Positions 37,288 through 48,025 of a stretch of 64,000 nt of DNA are shown here, piece after piece (positions within the stretch are counted from its first letter, which is position 1; each line of letters starts with the position of its first letter). Origin of the DNA: Cokeromyces recurvatus (Eukaryota > Mucoromycota > Mucoromycetes > Mucorales > Mucoraceae). Location of the stretch: positions 372,001 to 436,000 of the forward strand of contig NW_026251396.1 of assembly GCF_025118155.1 (NCBI RefSeq). Reading direction: 5' to 3'. The position numbers were made by a program, and so were the translations under genes. The notes beneath the pieces are model-generated. The model had not been told where the DNA came from. It did no database searches and was given only the letters and a program-made list of their open reading frames with translations.

Positions 37288-37783
37288 GTCATAATAATAA
37301 TAATAATAATAGCCCTGTCCCTGGATCTATCGATAATGGAGAAAATGATATCTATTTTACTTCTTATAATTATCGCTCATCATTTAATAATCGAAATCAA
37401 CTTTATACATCAGATACTTTAAATACTTCCTATGATCCTAAACAAGAAGAAGCTACTACAGAAGAGATAATAAATAATAATGAAGATTTACATACGAAAA
37501 ACAGTAATCCTTCAATTGAAGGTTCATTGAAATATAATTTTATCTCGAATGAATCCTCTACAGAAAATCCCTGGACTGATGATAGTAATAAATCCTCTTT
37601 ATCAATAGGTATTTTTTTTTTATCATTCTATATAATTATTCATATTTGTATATTTATTTTTCTCATATAGAGTTATCTTCTAATTTTGAAGAAAATATAA
37701 AATCACTTAGTAGAGATAGAAAACGTAGCAGTCATTATCAACTACAACAACGTGAACGTAAACGTATTAAAGATGGTGAATAA
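35890..37783 (+). CDS. APSES-type transcription factor (StuA/Efg1/Phd1 class)
   Basis: APSES (KilA-N-like) factors bind DNA through a basic helix-loop-helix-like fold and govern fungal development and filamentation. The N-terminus is rich in Ser, Gln and Asn. The APSES domain spans three exons: [20 protein letters not shown], then [20 protein letters not shown] and [10 protein letters not shown], then [20 protein letters not shown] and PLFVEDP. The C-terminal part is low complexity (Ala/Thr/Asp and long Asn runs from trinucleotide repeats at 37085-37310). It ends with a basic stretch ([20 protein letters not shown]) like an NLS, stop at 37783. The true start is not resolved: the frame is open only from an acceptor at 35890. 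Confidence 0.88.
37085..37310 (+). repeat. In-frame trinucleotide repeats in APSES gene
   Basis: Runs of gct/gat/act/aat triplets encode poly-Ala, Ala-Asp, Thr and Asn tracts. Leucine/methionine- or serine-rich frames in other registers are shadows of this tract. Likely length-polymorphic. Confidence 0.9.
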
Positions 37784-37989
37784 GACTCAACATATAAATA
37801 TCTACATGTACTTTTTTTTTTTGAAATATACTTTTATTCAAATAAAAAGCGTAAGCTCTATTTTGTGGTTCTTTTTAAAGCTAACAAGAAATGCATGTAT
37901 GTAGGTATAAAGGTCGGTAATTCAAACATGTGTGCAGCACAAAAATCGTTACTTGCCACTACTAAATAAATAAAGAGAGAGAATATATT

Positions 37990-38364
37990 TTACCTTCATT
38001 TTATATGATGACAACACAGTATCATCTCTATTGAATGAAACTCAAAAATGTAATATAATAGCTCATATTGCTAAAATATTTACTTGGCATCAATGTGAAC
38101 AAACTTTTAGTTGTATACATAATTTAAAATCTCATTTAACGACTCATTCACAAGATAGATCATTTCAGGTATATTTCTCATTTATTATGATTTTTGGAAT
38201 ATATTTATTTATATACATGGGTTTCTTTTTTTTTTCTTTTCCTTTGAACTCAATAATATCTGTCAACATGATCTCAAGCGTCATCAAAAAATTGTATACA
38301 GGAGAAAGGCCTTATGTTTATAATAAATGTTAACGCTCTCTCTCTCTCTCTTTTTTTTTTCTTT

Positions 38365-38416
<52 letters not shown>

Positions 38417-38880
38417 AAGGTTGGATGCGCTTAATAGACATCAAAGAATGGATGCTAACAATTAGTATAATATTACAATAACGAAATATCATCCTTCTTC
38501 TCTTGATCTATCTATCTACTACAGCGAATAAAATGACGACTACTTCTTCAAGCGTTAACATTGTCTCCTACTTCAATAGAACCTACTTCATGACTATTAA
38601 AAATGATCTTTCATTACCTTCTTTATCTACACTGAATCATAGCCCCGTAAAGAGTTTATTTGATGATAAATCATTTCATCTTTTTTTTCTACATCCTATC
38701 CTCTCCATACCTTATCATCTTTATCCCGATTTATTATCATTATAGCAACGTATGAAAACTCTAGAGTCAGAAATGGCAGTATTGAAAGTAGAAATATCTG
38801 TGTGGTAAAGGTCGTATAAATGATTTAAAAGTAGAATTAAGACGTCAAATCTATTTATCTACATTTAATAGTATCTAAAA
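37990..38880 (+). pseudogene. Decayed C2H2 zinc-finger gene
   Basis: Pieces of a multi-finger protein remain in order. Finger-like HQCEQTFSCIHNLKSHLTTH ends SQDRSFQ before a donor (~38168). CQHDLKRHQKI is followed, in another frame, by YTGERPYVYNKC, then, after a pyrimidine tract of about 75 bases, by FARLDALNRHQRMDAN. A possible coiled-coil tail (QRMKTLESEMAVLKVE, then INDLKVELRRQIYL) lies at 38740-38870. Finger linkers (TGERPY) and H-x3-H spacing are clear, but the first Cys of finger 1 is missing and frames do not connect. The C-terminal coiled coil after three fingers fits Mucorales C2H2 regulators. Alternatively it is a badly assembled real gene. Confidence 0.6.
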
Positions 38881-39207
38881 AAAAATCATAATCTTCTACT
38901 GTCTTTATTATTATTATTAGAACAAAATGTTAAAATCGCTTCTAGTTAACCGGCAGCAACAACAAGCGAGAATTATATCTGATAGAATAATAATAGTAGC
39001 AGCCAGTATGGCTACAACTACTACAACTGTCTATAATAAAAAATACAACAAAAATAAAAAATGGAAGAGGATTTGCAAATTTCTAGAAAAAAAAAGGGCT
39101 AAGAAAGACATAATAGACAATAAAAAAAAATGATGGAATGTACGCATTAATAAGATACGCCCTCCCCTTAATTTTTTTTTTCTTTTGATGTTTGTATTGT
39201 ATTTTCT

Positions 39208-40018
39208 TTAAAGAGGATTATAACCGTTTGTGTCCGAAAATTCATTACTCATGCAGCCTCTCGTTAACAAAAATCCTGCTAAAGTAAAAGCAGCAAAACC
39301 AAACCCAATCATGGCCATACCAGGACCTTGAATAGCTATTAGGTGAGGGTAGGCTAAATTTAACTGTTTGATAGCGCCTTGATACATGACAGATGACAAA
39401 ATGAGTAATAGTAAGGTAAACATAGATGCTCCCCAAGCTAAAAATCCTCTTGAATAATATTCATCCTGATAACGTCCAGGTAAGATAATTCTGATCACAC
39501 ATAGCACCAGTAAAGCAGCTGAACATATTAAGCAAAGAACAGCAGCGGGGAAAATTTTAGGATCATGAGGTGGATTAGGTGATGCTCCTGGATTTAAACT
39601 ATCATTTTGTTCAATTACGTCCAAAAATAAACTTGGATAAGTGGCATTTAACTGATTAACAATTGAAACATCTAAGAACATATTGTTAATAATTTCAAAA
39701 TGAACGATTCAAATATATTCATGTATGTATATCATTTATGTCTTTTTTTTTTTTACCAAATGGAACAATCATAACACTACGATCACTGACACACTTTACT
39801 TCGTGATCTTCTATGCAATAAGCTTGCCAACCATAATAAATGGAGACCGATGTTCCATTCACTGGCTTTTCAGCATTGGTTACTTTTACAAAATAAAGCC
39901 CTTTACTACTTGATGTTTTACACCCCACTAGGCATAATAATGTTAGAATAAATCCAATAATAGATAAAAAGAAGCCAGTATAATTAAATGGTGCTTTTTT
40001 TAATCGAAACTTTTTCAT
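39208..40018 (-). CDS. Four-TM plasma-membrane protein (Fig1/claudin-like)
   Basis: Two exons: from ATG 40018 to a donor near 39756, then from about 39671 to the stop at 39208, joined as IVPF-DVSIVNQLN. The first TM segment is YTGFFLSIIGFILTLLCLVG, followed by an extracellular loop with cysteines (GCKTSSSKGLYFVKV; YYGWQAYCIEDHEVKC). Three more TM helices follow (IFPAAVLCLICSAALLVLCV; WGASMFTLLLLILSSVMY; GMAMIGFGFAAFTLAGFLL) and a short cytosolic tail. The G-C...Y-x-G-x-x-x-C loop after TM1 resembles Fig1 (Ca2+ influx and mating fusion) and the wider SUR7/PalI/claudin group. A longer in-frame start (MDINSSK) exists upstream but begins in a T-tract-rich stretch, so I prefer MKKFRLKK. The specific role is uncertain. 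Confidence 0.7.
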
Positions 40019-40078
40019 TGTTAATCTAATTAGGAAAAAAAAAAAGGAAAAAGAAAGGGTTTTGGAACTATTAATATC

Positions 40079-40466
40079 CATTTATTAATATATACAAATA
40101 TGTGTATTTTTTTTTTAACGAACATTCAAATAAATTGCAAAATCTATTTTGGCATTACTTCACTGTAACTTAAAGAAGGATTTAGACGTAAAATGTGAAC
40201 AACATGTAAAGTTAATAACAAATGAAAAGAATGAAAAAAAAAAAAAAAAAAAAAAAAAACTATTTGAAACGTCAAACATATTTGATTAACCTTAATCTTG
40301 AATTTGGTATATAAAATGACTCTCCTTGTATTTGTATTTTGTTGACAGAACTACTTGAATTAATAAAACTAATGATGCTTAATATATTAAAAAAAAAAGG
40401 ACTACAGTTAAATGTGGTTTTCGTTTTTTATTTATTATTGTAATATATAATTATATCGTTTATCAC
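40079..40466. other. Intergenic between two minus-strand genes
   Basis: AT-rich with an A homopolymer of ~27 bases at 40233-40259. It includes the promoter region of the four-TM gene and the 3' end of the SERCA gene. Nothing else is seen. Confidence 0.5.
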
Positions 40467-43400
40467 TTATAAAATCTTGGTTTTCTTTTGTTGATTAAGA
40501 GTAGTAGGAGGAGCAATCCATGTACGAGTGATAAATTTCAATATTTCGTCTATAATAATAACTGGAAGGGAAATCCATAAAACTGCCATCCATTCTTCTA
40601 CATTAAGTGGTACAATTGCAAATAAGGTATTGAAGAAAGGAACATACAAGATCATAAAATGTAAGAGCATGGATAAACAAATAGATAAAACAAGATAAAG
40701 GTTACTCCACAAAGGCAGTGTTAATAATGATTCATTCTCACTCAAGCTATAAAAACAAAAACAATAAAAAAAAGTTAACAAGTGCTTGATTATAAAATTA
40801 GTTTTTTTTTTTTTTTACCTATTCATTGCATTAAACATTTCAATAACAACTAAAATGGATAAACTCATTGTAGTTGCTTTCATTGAAAAGGTATTTGTGA
40901 ACATTTCGCATCCAATTTCAGGGAATAATGTAGAACAATGATGGAAATGAGATAATTGATAGTATGAAATTTGAGGACCACCAGAATAGAACATAAACCA
41001 CCAAACGTAACCAAAAACAGTAGCAACACCAACATAGGTACCAACAAATAAATATCTAAAGAATAACCAGCCACCTACAAGTGGTTCCTTAGAGCTACGA
41101 GGAGGGCGTCTCATAATGTCATGATCAGGGGGATTGAAACCTAAAGCAGTAGCAGGGAGTCCATCTGTTACTAAATTAACCCAGAGTAACTGAACTGGGA
41201 TTAATGCTTCTGGTAATCCCAAGAGAACAGTCAAGAAAATAGAAACAACTTCACCAATGTTGGATGATATCAGATAACGAATAAATTGCTTTGTATTGTT
41301 ATAGATACTACGTCCTTCCTCTACTGCTTTCTCGATGGTAGCAAAATTGTTATCGGCTAAAACCATATCAGCTGCAAGCTTAGCAACATCAGTACCTGAT
41401 CCCATAGCAATACCAATATCTGCTTTCTTTAATGCTGGTGCATCATTGACACCATCACCTGTCATAGCAACAATTTCTCCGTGGGCCTTGAGCAAATCAA
41501 CTAATTGTTGTTTATGTGCAGGTTCTGTACGTGTGAATAAACTAGCACGTTTAATAGCTTCAATCTTTTCATGATCTGATAACACATCAAATTCACGTCC
41601 AGTATAACTCTTGCCCATCAAATCCTCATTCATATCAAAAACACCAATTTGTCGACAAATAGCTTCAGCTGTATTCTTATTATCACCCGTAATCACAATC
41701 ACACGAATACCAGCAGTCTTACATTTGGCAATAGAGTCAGCTACTTCAGGTCGTGGAGGATCCATCATGCCAACGAGACCAATAAATGTCATACCACTTT
41801 CATACTCAGCAAACCTCGTTTGATCTTTCAAGTCGAATTGACTAGGATTCACATTTTCTAATTTAGCTAAACCAATACAACGAAGAGCCATGCCTTGTCC
41901 ATATTCTAATATTTTATTATTTACTTTCTCACGAATTTCTGCAGTTAGAGGAACAGCTTCAGAATTAGATGATAAACGAACAAATGAGCAACGTTCGATA
42001 ATAGATTCGGGAGCACCCTTTACCAATAATGTATTGTTATCCACAATGACAGACATCGATTTACGATCACGTGTAAATTCAAGGGTAGCTGTACGTTTGG
42101 CTTGATTCATAAAATAATCATTACAAGCTATTGAACGTTCAGGCTTTGAGAGTGACTTTAATTGTTGGTTGTATTCCATACTTGTGGTACCTAATTTTTC
42201 AACAAGAACTTGAAGTGCAGCTTCTGTAGGTTCACCAATATTGGTATAGCTATCGGTTGAAGCATCATATACAATACGAGCATCATTACAAAGTGAACAA
42301 ATAAGTGCAACATCATGTAAGACAGAATTTTGAGTAGGCGTAACGATTTGATGATTCACCAATGATTTAACATCACCTATAGGTTCATAACTAGTACCAT
42401 CAATAGCCATTTCATCCAAGTCACCAGAACCATTAGATATTAAAGCTAATCTTGACACACTCATCTGATTTGTAGTTAGAGTACCTGTTTTATCCGAACA
42501 AATGACGCTAGTGCAACCAAGTGTTTCAACACTAGGTAAACTACGAACAATCGCTCCACGTTTGGCCATTTTTTTAGTACCCAAAGCAAGACAAGCAGTA
42601 ATAACAGCCGCTAAACCTTCAGGGATAGCAGCCACAGCGAGGGCAACAGCAATTTTAAAATAGTAAACAGCACCGCCTAACCATCCATTATGAGAAGGGT
42701 GATTAAAATTACGAACATTGACAACCCATACTAAAATACAAATGACTGTAATGACTTTAGCAAGCATATCACCAAAATCGTCCAATTTACGTTTAAGAGG
42801 GGTCTTTTCAGATATTTGAGCAGATATAGAGGTATGGATATCACCAATTGCGGTTGAAATACCTGTCTTCACTACAATGGCTCTGGCCTTACCGAGAACA
42901 CAGGTTGTACCCGAAAATAGCATATTACACTGATCTTGTTTGACTGCATCTTTATCCTTAATTGCCTCTACTTGTTTTTCCACGCTTACAGATTCACCTG
43001 TTAATATAGCCTGGTCTACACGGAACACACTAGAGTCAATTGAAAGTACACGAGCATCAGCAGGTATCTTATCTCCGACAGCTAAATCAATAATGTCACC
43101 AGGCACGATTTCCTCTGAACGTAATTTACGTAAGACTCCATTACGAAGCACTTTAGCTTCATCAGGAGAATACTCGCGTAAAGCGTCAATGGCCTTTTCT
43201 GCGCTTGATTCTTGAAGAACGCCAACAGTTGCATTAGCAATAAGAATAATCAAAATTACAGCAGGTTCAACAAATGCCGTAGTCGTATCTTGATCTTCAA
43301 AAATGGCCAATACAAATGACACAATAGCTGCGCCTAATAAAATTAAAACAAGTTGATCTTGAAATTGCTCCAAGATTAATTTATAAATAGGTGTTGATTC

Positions 43401-43641
43401 CTCAGCAGGAAGTTCTATTTTGTTTTAAAAAGAAAAATAGAATAGAAAGAGAGAGAGGGAGGGAGAGGGAAAAAAAAAAAAGAGATAAGTATAGATTCAT
43501 GATTAGAAATCAGCATAGGGTACCATTTCTGCCAAACTTTTTCTGTTGTTCTTTAACTTGGCTTTCGTTTAAACCTTTAGATCTGTCTACATTAAAGTAT
43601 TGACAGACCTCCTCAGGTGTTTTAATAAACGAGGCATCCAT
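40467..43641 (-). CDS. SERCA-type Ca2+-transporting P-type ATPase
   Basis: Three exons, 43524-43641, 40819-43414 and 40467-40746, total 2994 nt for 997 residues, with an unusually long central exon for this genome. It pumps cytosolic Ca2+ into the ER or another store at the cost of ATP. The phosphorylation motif [14 protein letters not shown], the actuator [27 protein letters not shown] in TM4, [31 protein letters not shown], and [10 protein letters not shown] in TM5 with [20 protein letters not shown] in TM6 are all present. The N-terminal exon starts [20 protein letters not shown]. Size and motifs match animal/plant SERCA (ATP2A/ECA) rather than Pmr1. No C-terminal KKXX signal is obvious (ends KKTKIL). 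Confidence 0.95.
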
Positions 43642-45040
43642 TTCTCTTTCACTGAAAGAAAAAGAAAAAACAAAAACAAAATAAAAAAGAAAGAAATAGA
43701 ATGTTTTATTTTTGTCCTTATGATAATTAGTAGGTACTCCTCCCTCACAGTAGACCTTAATTAAATCGATTTTGTCTTCCGATAACAGACAAGATAGTGT
43801 GTAAATTTAAATTCAGATTAAAATTTATAACAAATAGGGCAAAGACAAGTACAGTGCACACTGTATCAAATAGCAAAGTGTATAAAAATAAACATCTATT
43901 TGTTATAAACTCAGTTGAAGCCAAATCACTGGTTTTGGTAAGCAAATAACTAGCAAATGGCAGTTTTGCATTTTTTATTTATCCTGTAATAGTAGTGAGT
44001 TAAGTCTTGTATAGTTCCACTCTTTGAAAAAAAAAACATTTCTCGAACATGTTAACAAAAGTGTTGAATAAATAAAAAAAAAAACTTCTAATAATATTGC
44101 TTTAATGGAATATTATCGCAAGCGCCACTTATTCTTGTTCTTAGATCTTCCTTTTTCGCTAAAATAGTTGCTGTGTCTTACTTTGTTCTTAATATTTAGT
44201 TAACCCAGAATTGCTCTATCGAATTGATCTTGAGAGAGTAATGGAGAAAGATAAGCATACTTATAGTCTCGTGTTAGAACTACTTTCTTGACTTCATTCA
44301 TAGTATAAATAAGGCATATTATCCATCATAACAAGATAAAAAGCCTTACCCTCCCCCATTTTTTTTTTTTTTTGTATCTTATATGGTACTTTATTTAAAA
44401 AAAAATATATCTATATACACGGAAAAAAGAGGTTTTGTTGCAGTATATTTATCACCGTATTCCCTCCCCTTTCTTAACCTCAAAGAAGAATGTTGGTATA
44501 AAATAAAGTCTTTTTTTACTAAAGCTGAAAGAATAGATCTATTCATTTTAAGGTTATCTAACTTTATATATAGTGTATTCAAAGCTAGATCAACAGAGAC
44601 AAAAAAAAAAAAGGAAAGTTTGTACGATGAATATAAAATAGGCATAAGAAAGAATAGTTAGTTTCCATTATATCATGAAAGAATATTATCCGATGATAGT
44701 CAATTACACATTCAGTAGTATAATTTTTAACTTTTCTCCTTATTCTACTTGACAAAAGCTTCGGTTATCATTAAGGAAAAGTCTGTTCTCTAATTATCAA
44801 CATGTATCTATACAAGCCATATTGTACTTTCTCTTAAAAATATCCTTGTTATATCATTCTGAAAAGAAAAAAAAAAGGCGTACAAGTAATCTTACTATAA
44901 CAATAAATCCTTTTTTTTTTTTTTTTTGCATATCAAAAATTCCATAATTCCTTCACTTTTTTTTATCATACAACTTCATATATATACAGGTGAAAAAGCT
45001 AGACAAAATATATAGTTTATTTTTGCTAAACAATAACTCT
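43642..45040. other. Intergenic with a transposase scrap
   Basis: About 1.4 kb between SERCA and RPL15. Apart from the Tc1-like remnant at about 44395-44660 I see only AT-rich sequence, T/A tracts, and the 3' flank of RPL15. Confidence 0.5.
44395..44661 (+). pseudogene. Tc1-like transposase 3' remnant
   Basis: The plus-strand frame reads EKRGFVAVYLSPYSLPFLNL, then KEECWYKIKSFF and ILRLSNFIYSVF. This matches the last catalytic block of Tc1/IS630 transposases (YLPPYSPFLNPIEECWSK-type), with an inserted residue (YSLPFLNLKEECW). Upstream catalytic blocks were not found. It differs from the two mariner copies (QFW type), so a third subfamily once inserted here. Confidence 0.6.
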
Positions 45041-45723
45041 TTAACGGTAACGACGGAGAGAGAGAGTGTTGCGACGCTTCCAGGTGGCACGACGACCAGA
45101 GCCCTTGGTGTTGTTGAAACGATGACCCTTGGCATGACCACGAGACTTCTTACCAATGGCAGTGAGACCACGAGCTTCACGGTGCTTATGAACAGGGTTG
45201 ACGATCCAGTTGATACGAGGATCACGACGAATAGCCTTGTGAGAGGGATCAACAAGGATAACTTCATAGTACTTGTAGGTGGCATCTTGGTTAACCCAGT
45301 AAGAGTTCAAGACACGCAAGTTAGCACACTTACGACCAACACGTTCTTCAGCAGTGCTTCTAAGGGAACGTTGATACTTGAGTTGGCTAACACCTTCATT
45401 GACGGGCTTACCATAAGTAGCACCCTTAGGAACAGGTCTCTTACGACCACCACGACGAACACGGATACGGTAGATAACATAACCTTGCTTAGCCTTGTAA
45501 CCCAAACGACGAGCCTTATCGGGACGAGAGGGACGAGAAGCACGGTGAATGACATTCAATTGTCTGTACAATGAGATGAGATCAATTAATAAAAATTAAT
45601 GTGAAATTTATATATACAAATAAATAAATACCTGTATTCCCAACAACGGACACGAAGCAAGAAACGAGAAACATCAGATTGCTTCTTTCTAGCAAGCTCT
45701 TCCAAATACTTATAGGCACCCAT
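45041..45723 (-). CDS. 60S ribosomal protein L15 (eL15)
   Basis: Two exons on the minus strand: 45632-45723 ([20 protein letters not shown], then [10 protein letters not shown]) and 45041-45563, with a 68-nt intron at 45564-45631 splitting the CWEYR-QLN codon. The 204-residue basic protein matches eL15 throughout ([52 protein letters not shown], ends [11 protein letters not shown]). It sits in the large subunit. Codon use is strongly restricted (few A-ending codons such as AGA, many CGA/CGT/AAG), as expected for a highly expressed gene and unlike its neighbours. Confidence 0.97.
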
Positions 45724-46172
45724 TGTATATCTGTTAATAAAAGTAATAATCAGTAAATGTCATTACACTGATCTAACCAACCACTGAACATCTAACTATC
45801 CCCTATCTCTTTATCCATACATATATTATTTCCCCATTTTATACAGATTCATCCATCTATTCTTTTTTTTTTGAAAAAAATATACATATACATCTATATG
45901 TATCCATTCTTATCCCAAACTATTCCTTTTCACCATCTCTTATTGTACATGTATAATTACCTTGGAAAGGGAAAAAGGAAAGATTACTAAAGTTTGGGCC
46001 ACTTCCAATCAAGTATATCATTAACCATCAAAAATGGCATTGAGAATAATAATGTCCGATCCGGACTTTTTTCCCGCATCAAATCATGTTTTTTTTTTTT
46101 AATTGTATGTAATATGTCATATACCCTTTTTTTATATATATTTTTTTATTTTAAGCCGCCTATAGTTTAGCA
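45724..46172. other. Divergent promoter region, RPL15 / R3B2-like gene
   Basis: About 450 bp between two divergent genes. It contains pyrimidine tracts on the RPL15 promoter strand and TA-rich DNA. A short palindromic tccgatccgga lies near 46051. No further gene is seen. Confidence 0.5.
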
Positions 46173-47873
46173 ATGATTAGTGAAAATACAATTGAAGAAT
46201 ATGTTCGAAGGACCTTTACAAAATATATAGAAGGGAATGGCAACTCTTTAAATGCTTCACCTGCCTTTCCTATTCTAGTTAACATCATTTCTGCAAATTT
46301 TATAGAGGAGGAATACAATAACTACAAATTTTGTTTCATCGGAGAAGCAGCAGCAGCTTTTGTTGTTCGCAGTATATTAGCTAAGCATTTCGCCTCTCAT
46401 AATGATACTTTTCTCAATTCACTTGCAAAAAGGTTTTCAAACTTACTTCAGGTGCATAAACATTTTGGCCAAGAAATTTACCTTTTTGCTTATATTTCCA
46501 AACAAAACTATTCAAATATAATAAATAACATCATAGGGTACACATGTTTACAAATCATATTTTCGTTTATACATATATAAATATATACACACATATATAT
46601 ATGTATTTATATAGTTATATATTTTGAAAATATACTAATACTTTTTTAGAGTTTTATACACTTATTTTGGAATGCCAACAATAGAAAAATTATTAGAAAA
46701 AACAGTAATTCACCTTACTAATTTTTACCTCAATGTGGCAATAAAAACTAGCATTGAACATCCTACTTACGCGTTAAATCATTTAATTCAATCTAAAGAA
46801 GGATCACTGAATATGGAAAGCGAGCAAACAATTGATTCTCTGTGGAAAATAACGTTAACATGTCAATTGACAAAAAATGGAATAGCCTTTAGCCATACAC
46901 GTATTGCAATAAGTAAACAAAAGGCAAGAATGGTAGCCTCGAAGGATATTTTAATATTTCTAGAAAAGCATCCAGAATATTTTGAGCAACTTAAAGTACC
47001 TGCTAATTATCAACAAGAAGCTCATGTTTTACCTATTGATCCTTCTGATTATTATAATTCAACACCTTCAACTCCTCCATCATCTGTTAGTAAGGGCATT
47101 AAAAAAGAACTTACACCGGTAGATTGGACAGTGAATTCAAACTCAAATACGATTCACATCTCTGCTTTAGATAACGATGATGATGATGCTATTCGTCGCT
47201 TATCTAACCTATTACTGGGGACAGGCATGGACGTTGATATGGAAGGTAATCAACGAACTAAAAAAAGACCACGAAAGGGCATTTTTGATTTAACAGAATC
47301 AATAGCACAACCGGTTAGTTCGGTTGATCAAAGAATGATAAAACAGGAATATCAGTTCCAAACACCAGTAAAGACAGAAAATGTGGATGTAGAAGATGTA
47401 AAAAGCTCCATCTTAGCTGCTATTCAAGAACCTACGACTAGCATTACACCACCACAACAACCACCTATGTCATGCACATATAATACTTCCTTTCCACATG
47501 GTCCTGTTAACCCTAATATTAGGCAAATCAAGGAAGAAGAATTTAGCTATGAGACTAAAGTGATTCGATTCTTCTCATCTATTTTTTCTGAACATCATAA
47601 GCTTTTGAGAAATACGTTAGATCAACCTGGCCAGTCTAAAAGTGTATTCTTATCACTTGTTAAATTACATGAGGCTGAAGTTCAAGTCGATATCACTGTA
47701 CAAAAGGGTGGGATGCCTCATAATCCTGTCTTTCAAGCCGAAGTTGTTTTAATTTTCATACCGAATCCCAAATTCTTTTTAAGAACAGAAGGTGTGGCAC
47801 AAAAAAGAAAGAAGCTGAACAAATTGCTTTTTATAGGCTAATTGGATTATTAGCAAAAAATCCACCCAATTAA
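46173..47873 (+). CDS. RNase III-like protein with two dsRNA-binding domains (R3B2-like)
   Basis: Exon 1 (46173 to about 46432) encodes an RNase III-like half with a degenerate signature: YKFCFIGEAAAAFVV where active enzymes have (E)RLEFLGDAVL. Joining it to the acceptor at 46650 in frame (AK-R-VLYTYFGMPTIEKLL) needs a weak donor gttttc at 46433; another small exon is possible. A first dsRBD-like segment lies at YALNHLIQSKEG through SKQKARMVASKDILIFLEKH. After an acidic/Pro linker comes a second dsRBD (SVFLSLVKLHEAEVQVDITV, then HNPVFQAEVVL). The annotated frame stops at 47841 after KKLNKLLFIG; one base added near 47801 would instead give GTKKKEAEQIAFYRLIGLLA, a proper dsRBD end, stopping at 47873. 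Architecture matches Mucor R3B2, the atypical RNase III of the non-canonical RNA-decay pathway. Orthology is inferred. Confidence 0.6.
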
Positions 47874-47959
47874 AAATGTATATAATGCTATCGTTAATTT
47901 TCCCTAAATAAATAAATAAATAAATAATAAAATTTTGCAATATATTATAATCATCGTTT

Positions 47960-48016
47960 TATATAATAGTCTTTTCTCTCTCTCTCTCTCTCTCTCTTTA
48001 TCTCTTTTTTTTTTTT
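47960..48016 (+). repeat. CT microsatellite and T tract upstream of the F-box gene
   Basis: About twelve tc/ct units followed by ~13 T, ending a few bases before the ATG at 48026. Such pyrimidine tracts directly before start codons recur in this window (also before 15039 and 57616) and may be promoter elements. Confidence 0.7.
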
Positions 48017-48025
48017 TGATATAAA

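Noticed and set aside
37086..37422. Serine/isoleucine- and leucine-rich frames over the triplet repeats
   Set aside because: They are out-of-frame or antisense readings of the trinucleotide repeats of the APSES gene.
38274..38492. Poly-lysine frame on the minus strand
   Set aside because: Produced by the long T tract; no coding evidence.
44953..45574. Long frames on both strands over RPL15
   Set aside because: Only the eL15 frame makes a known protein; the others arise from its biased codon use.
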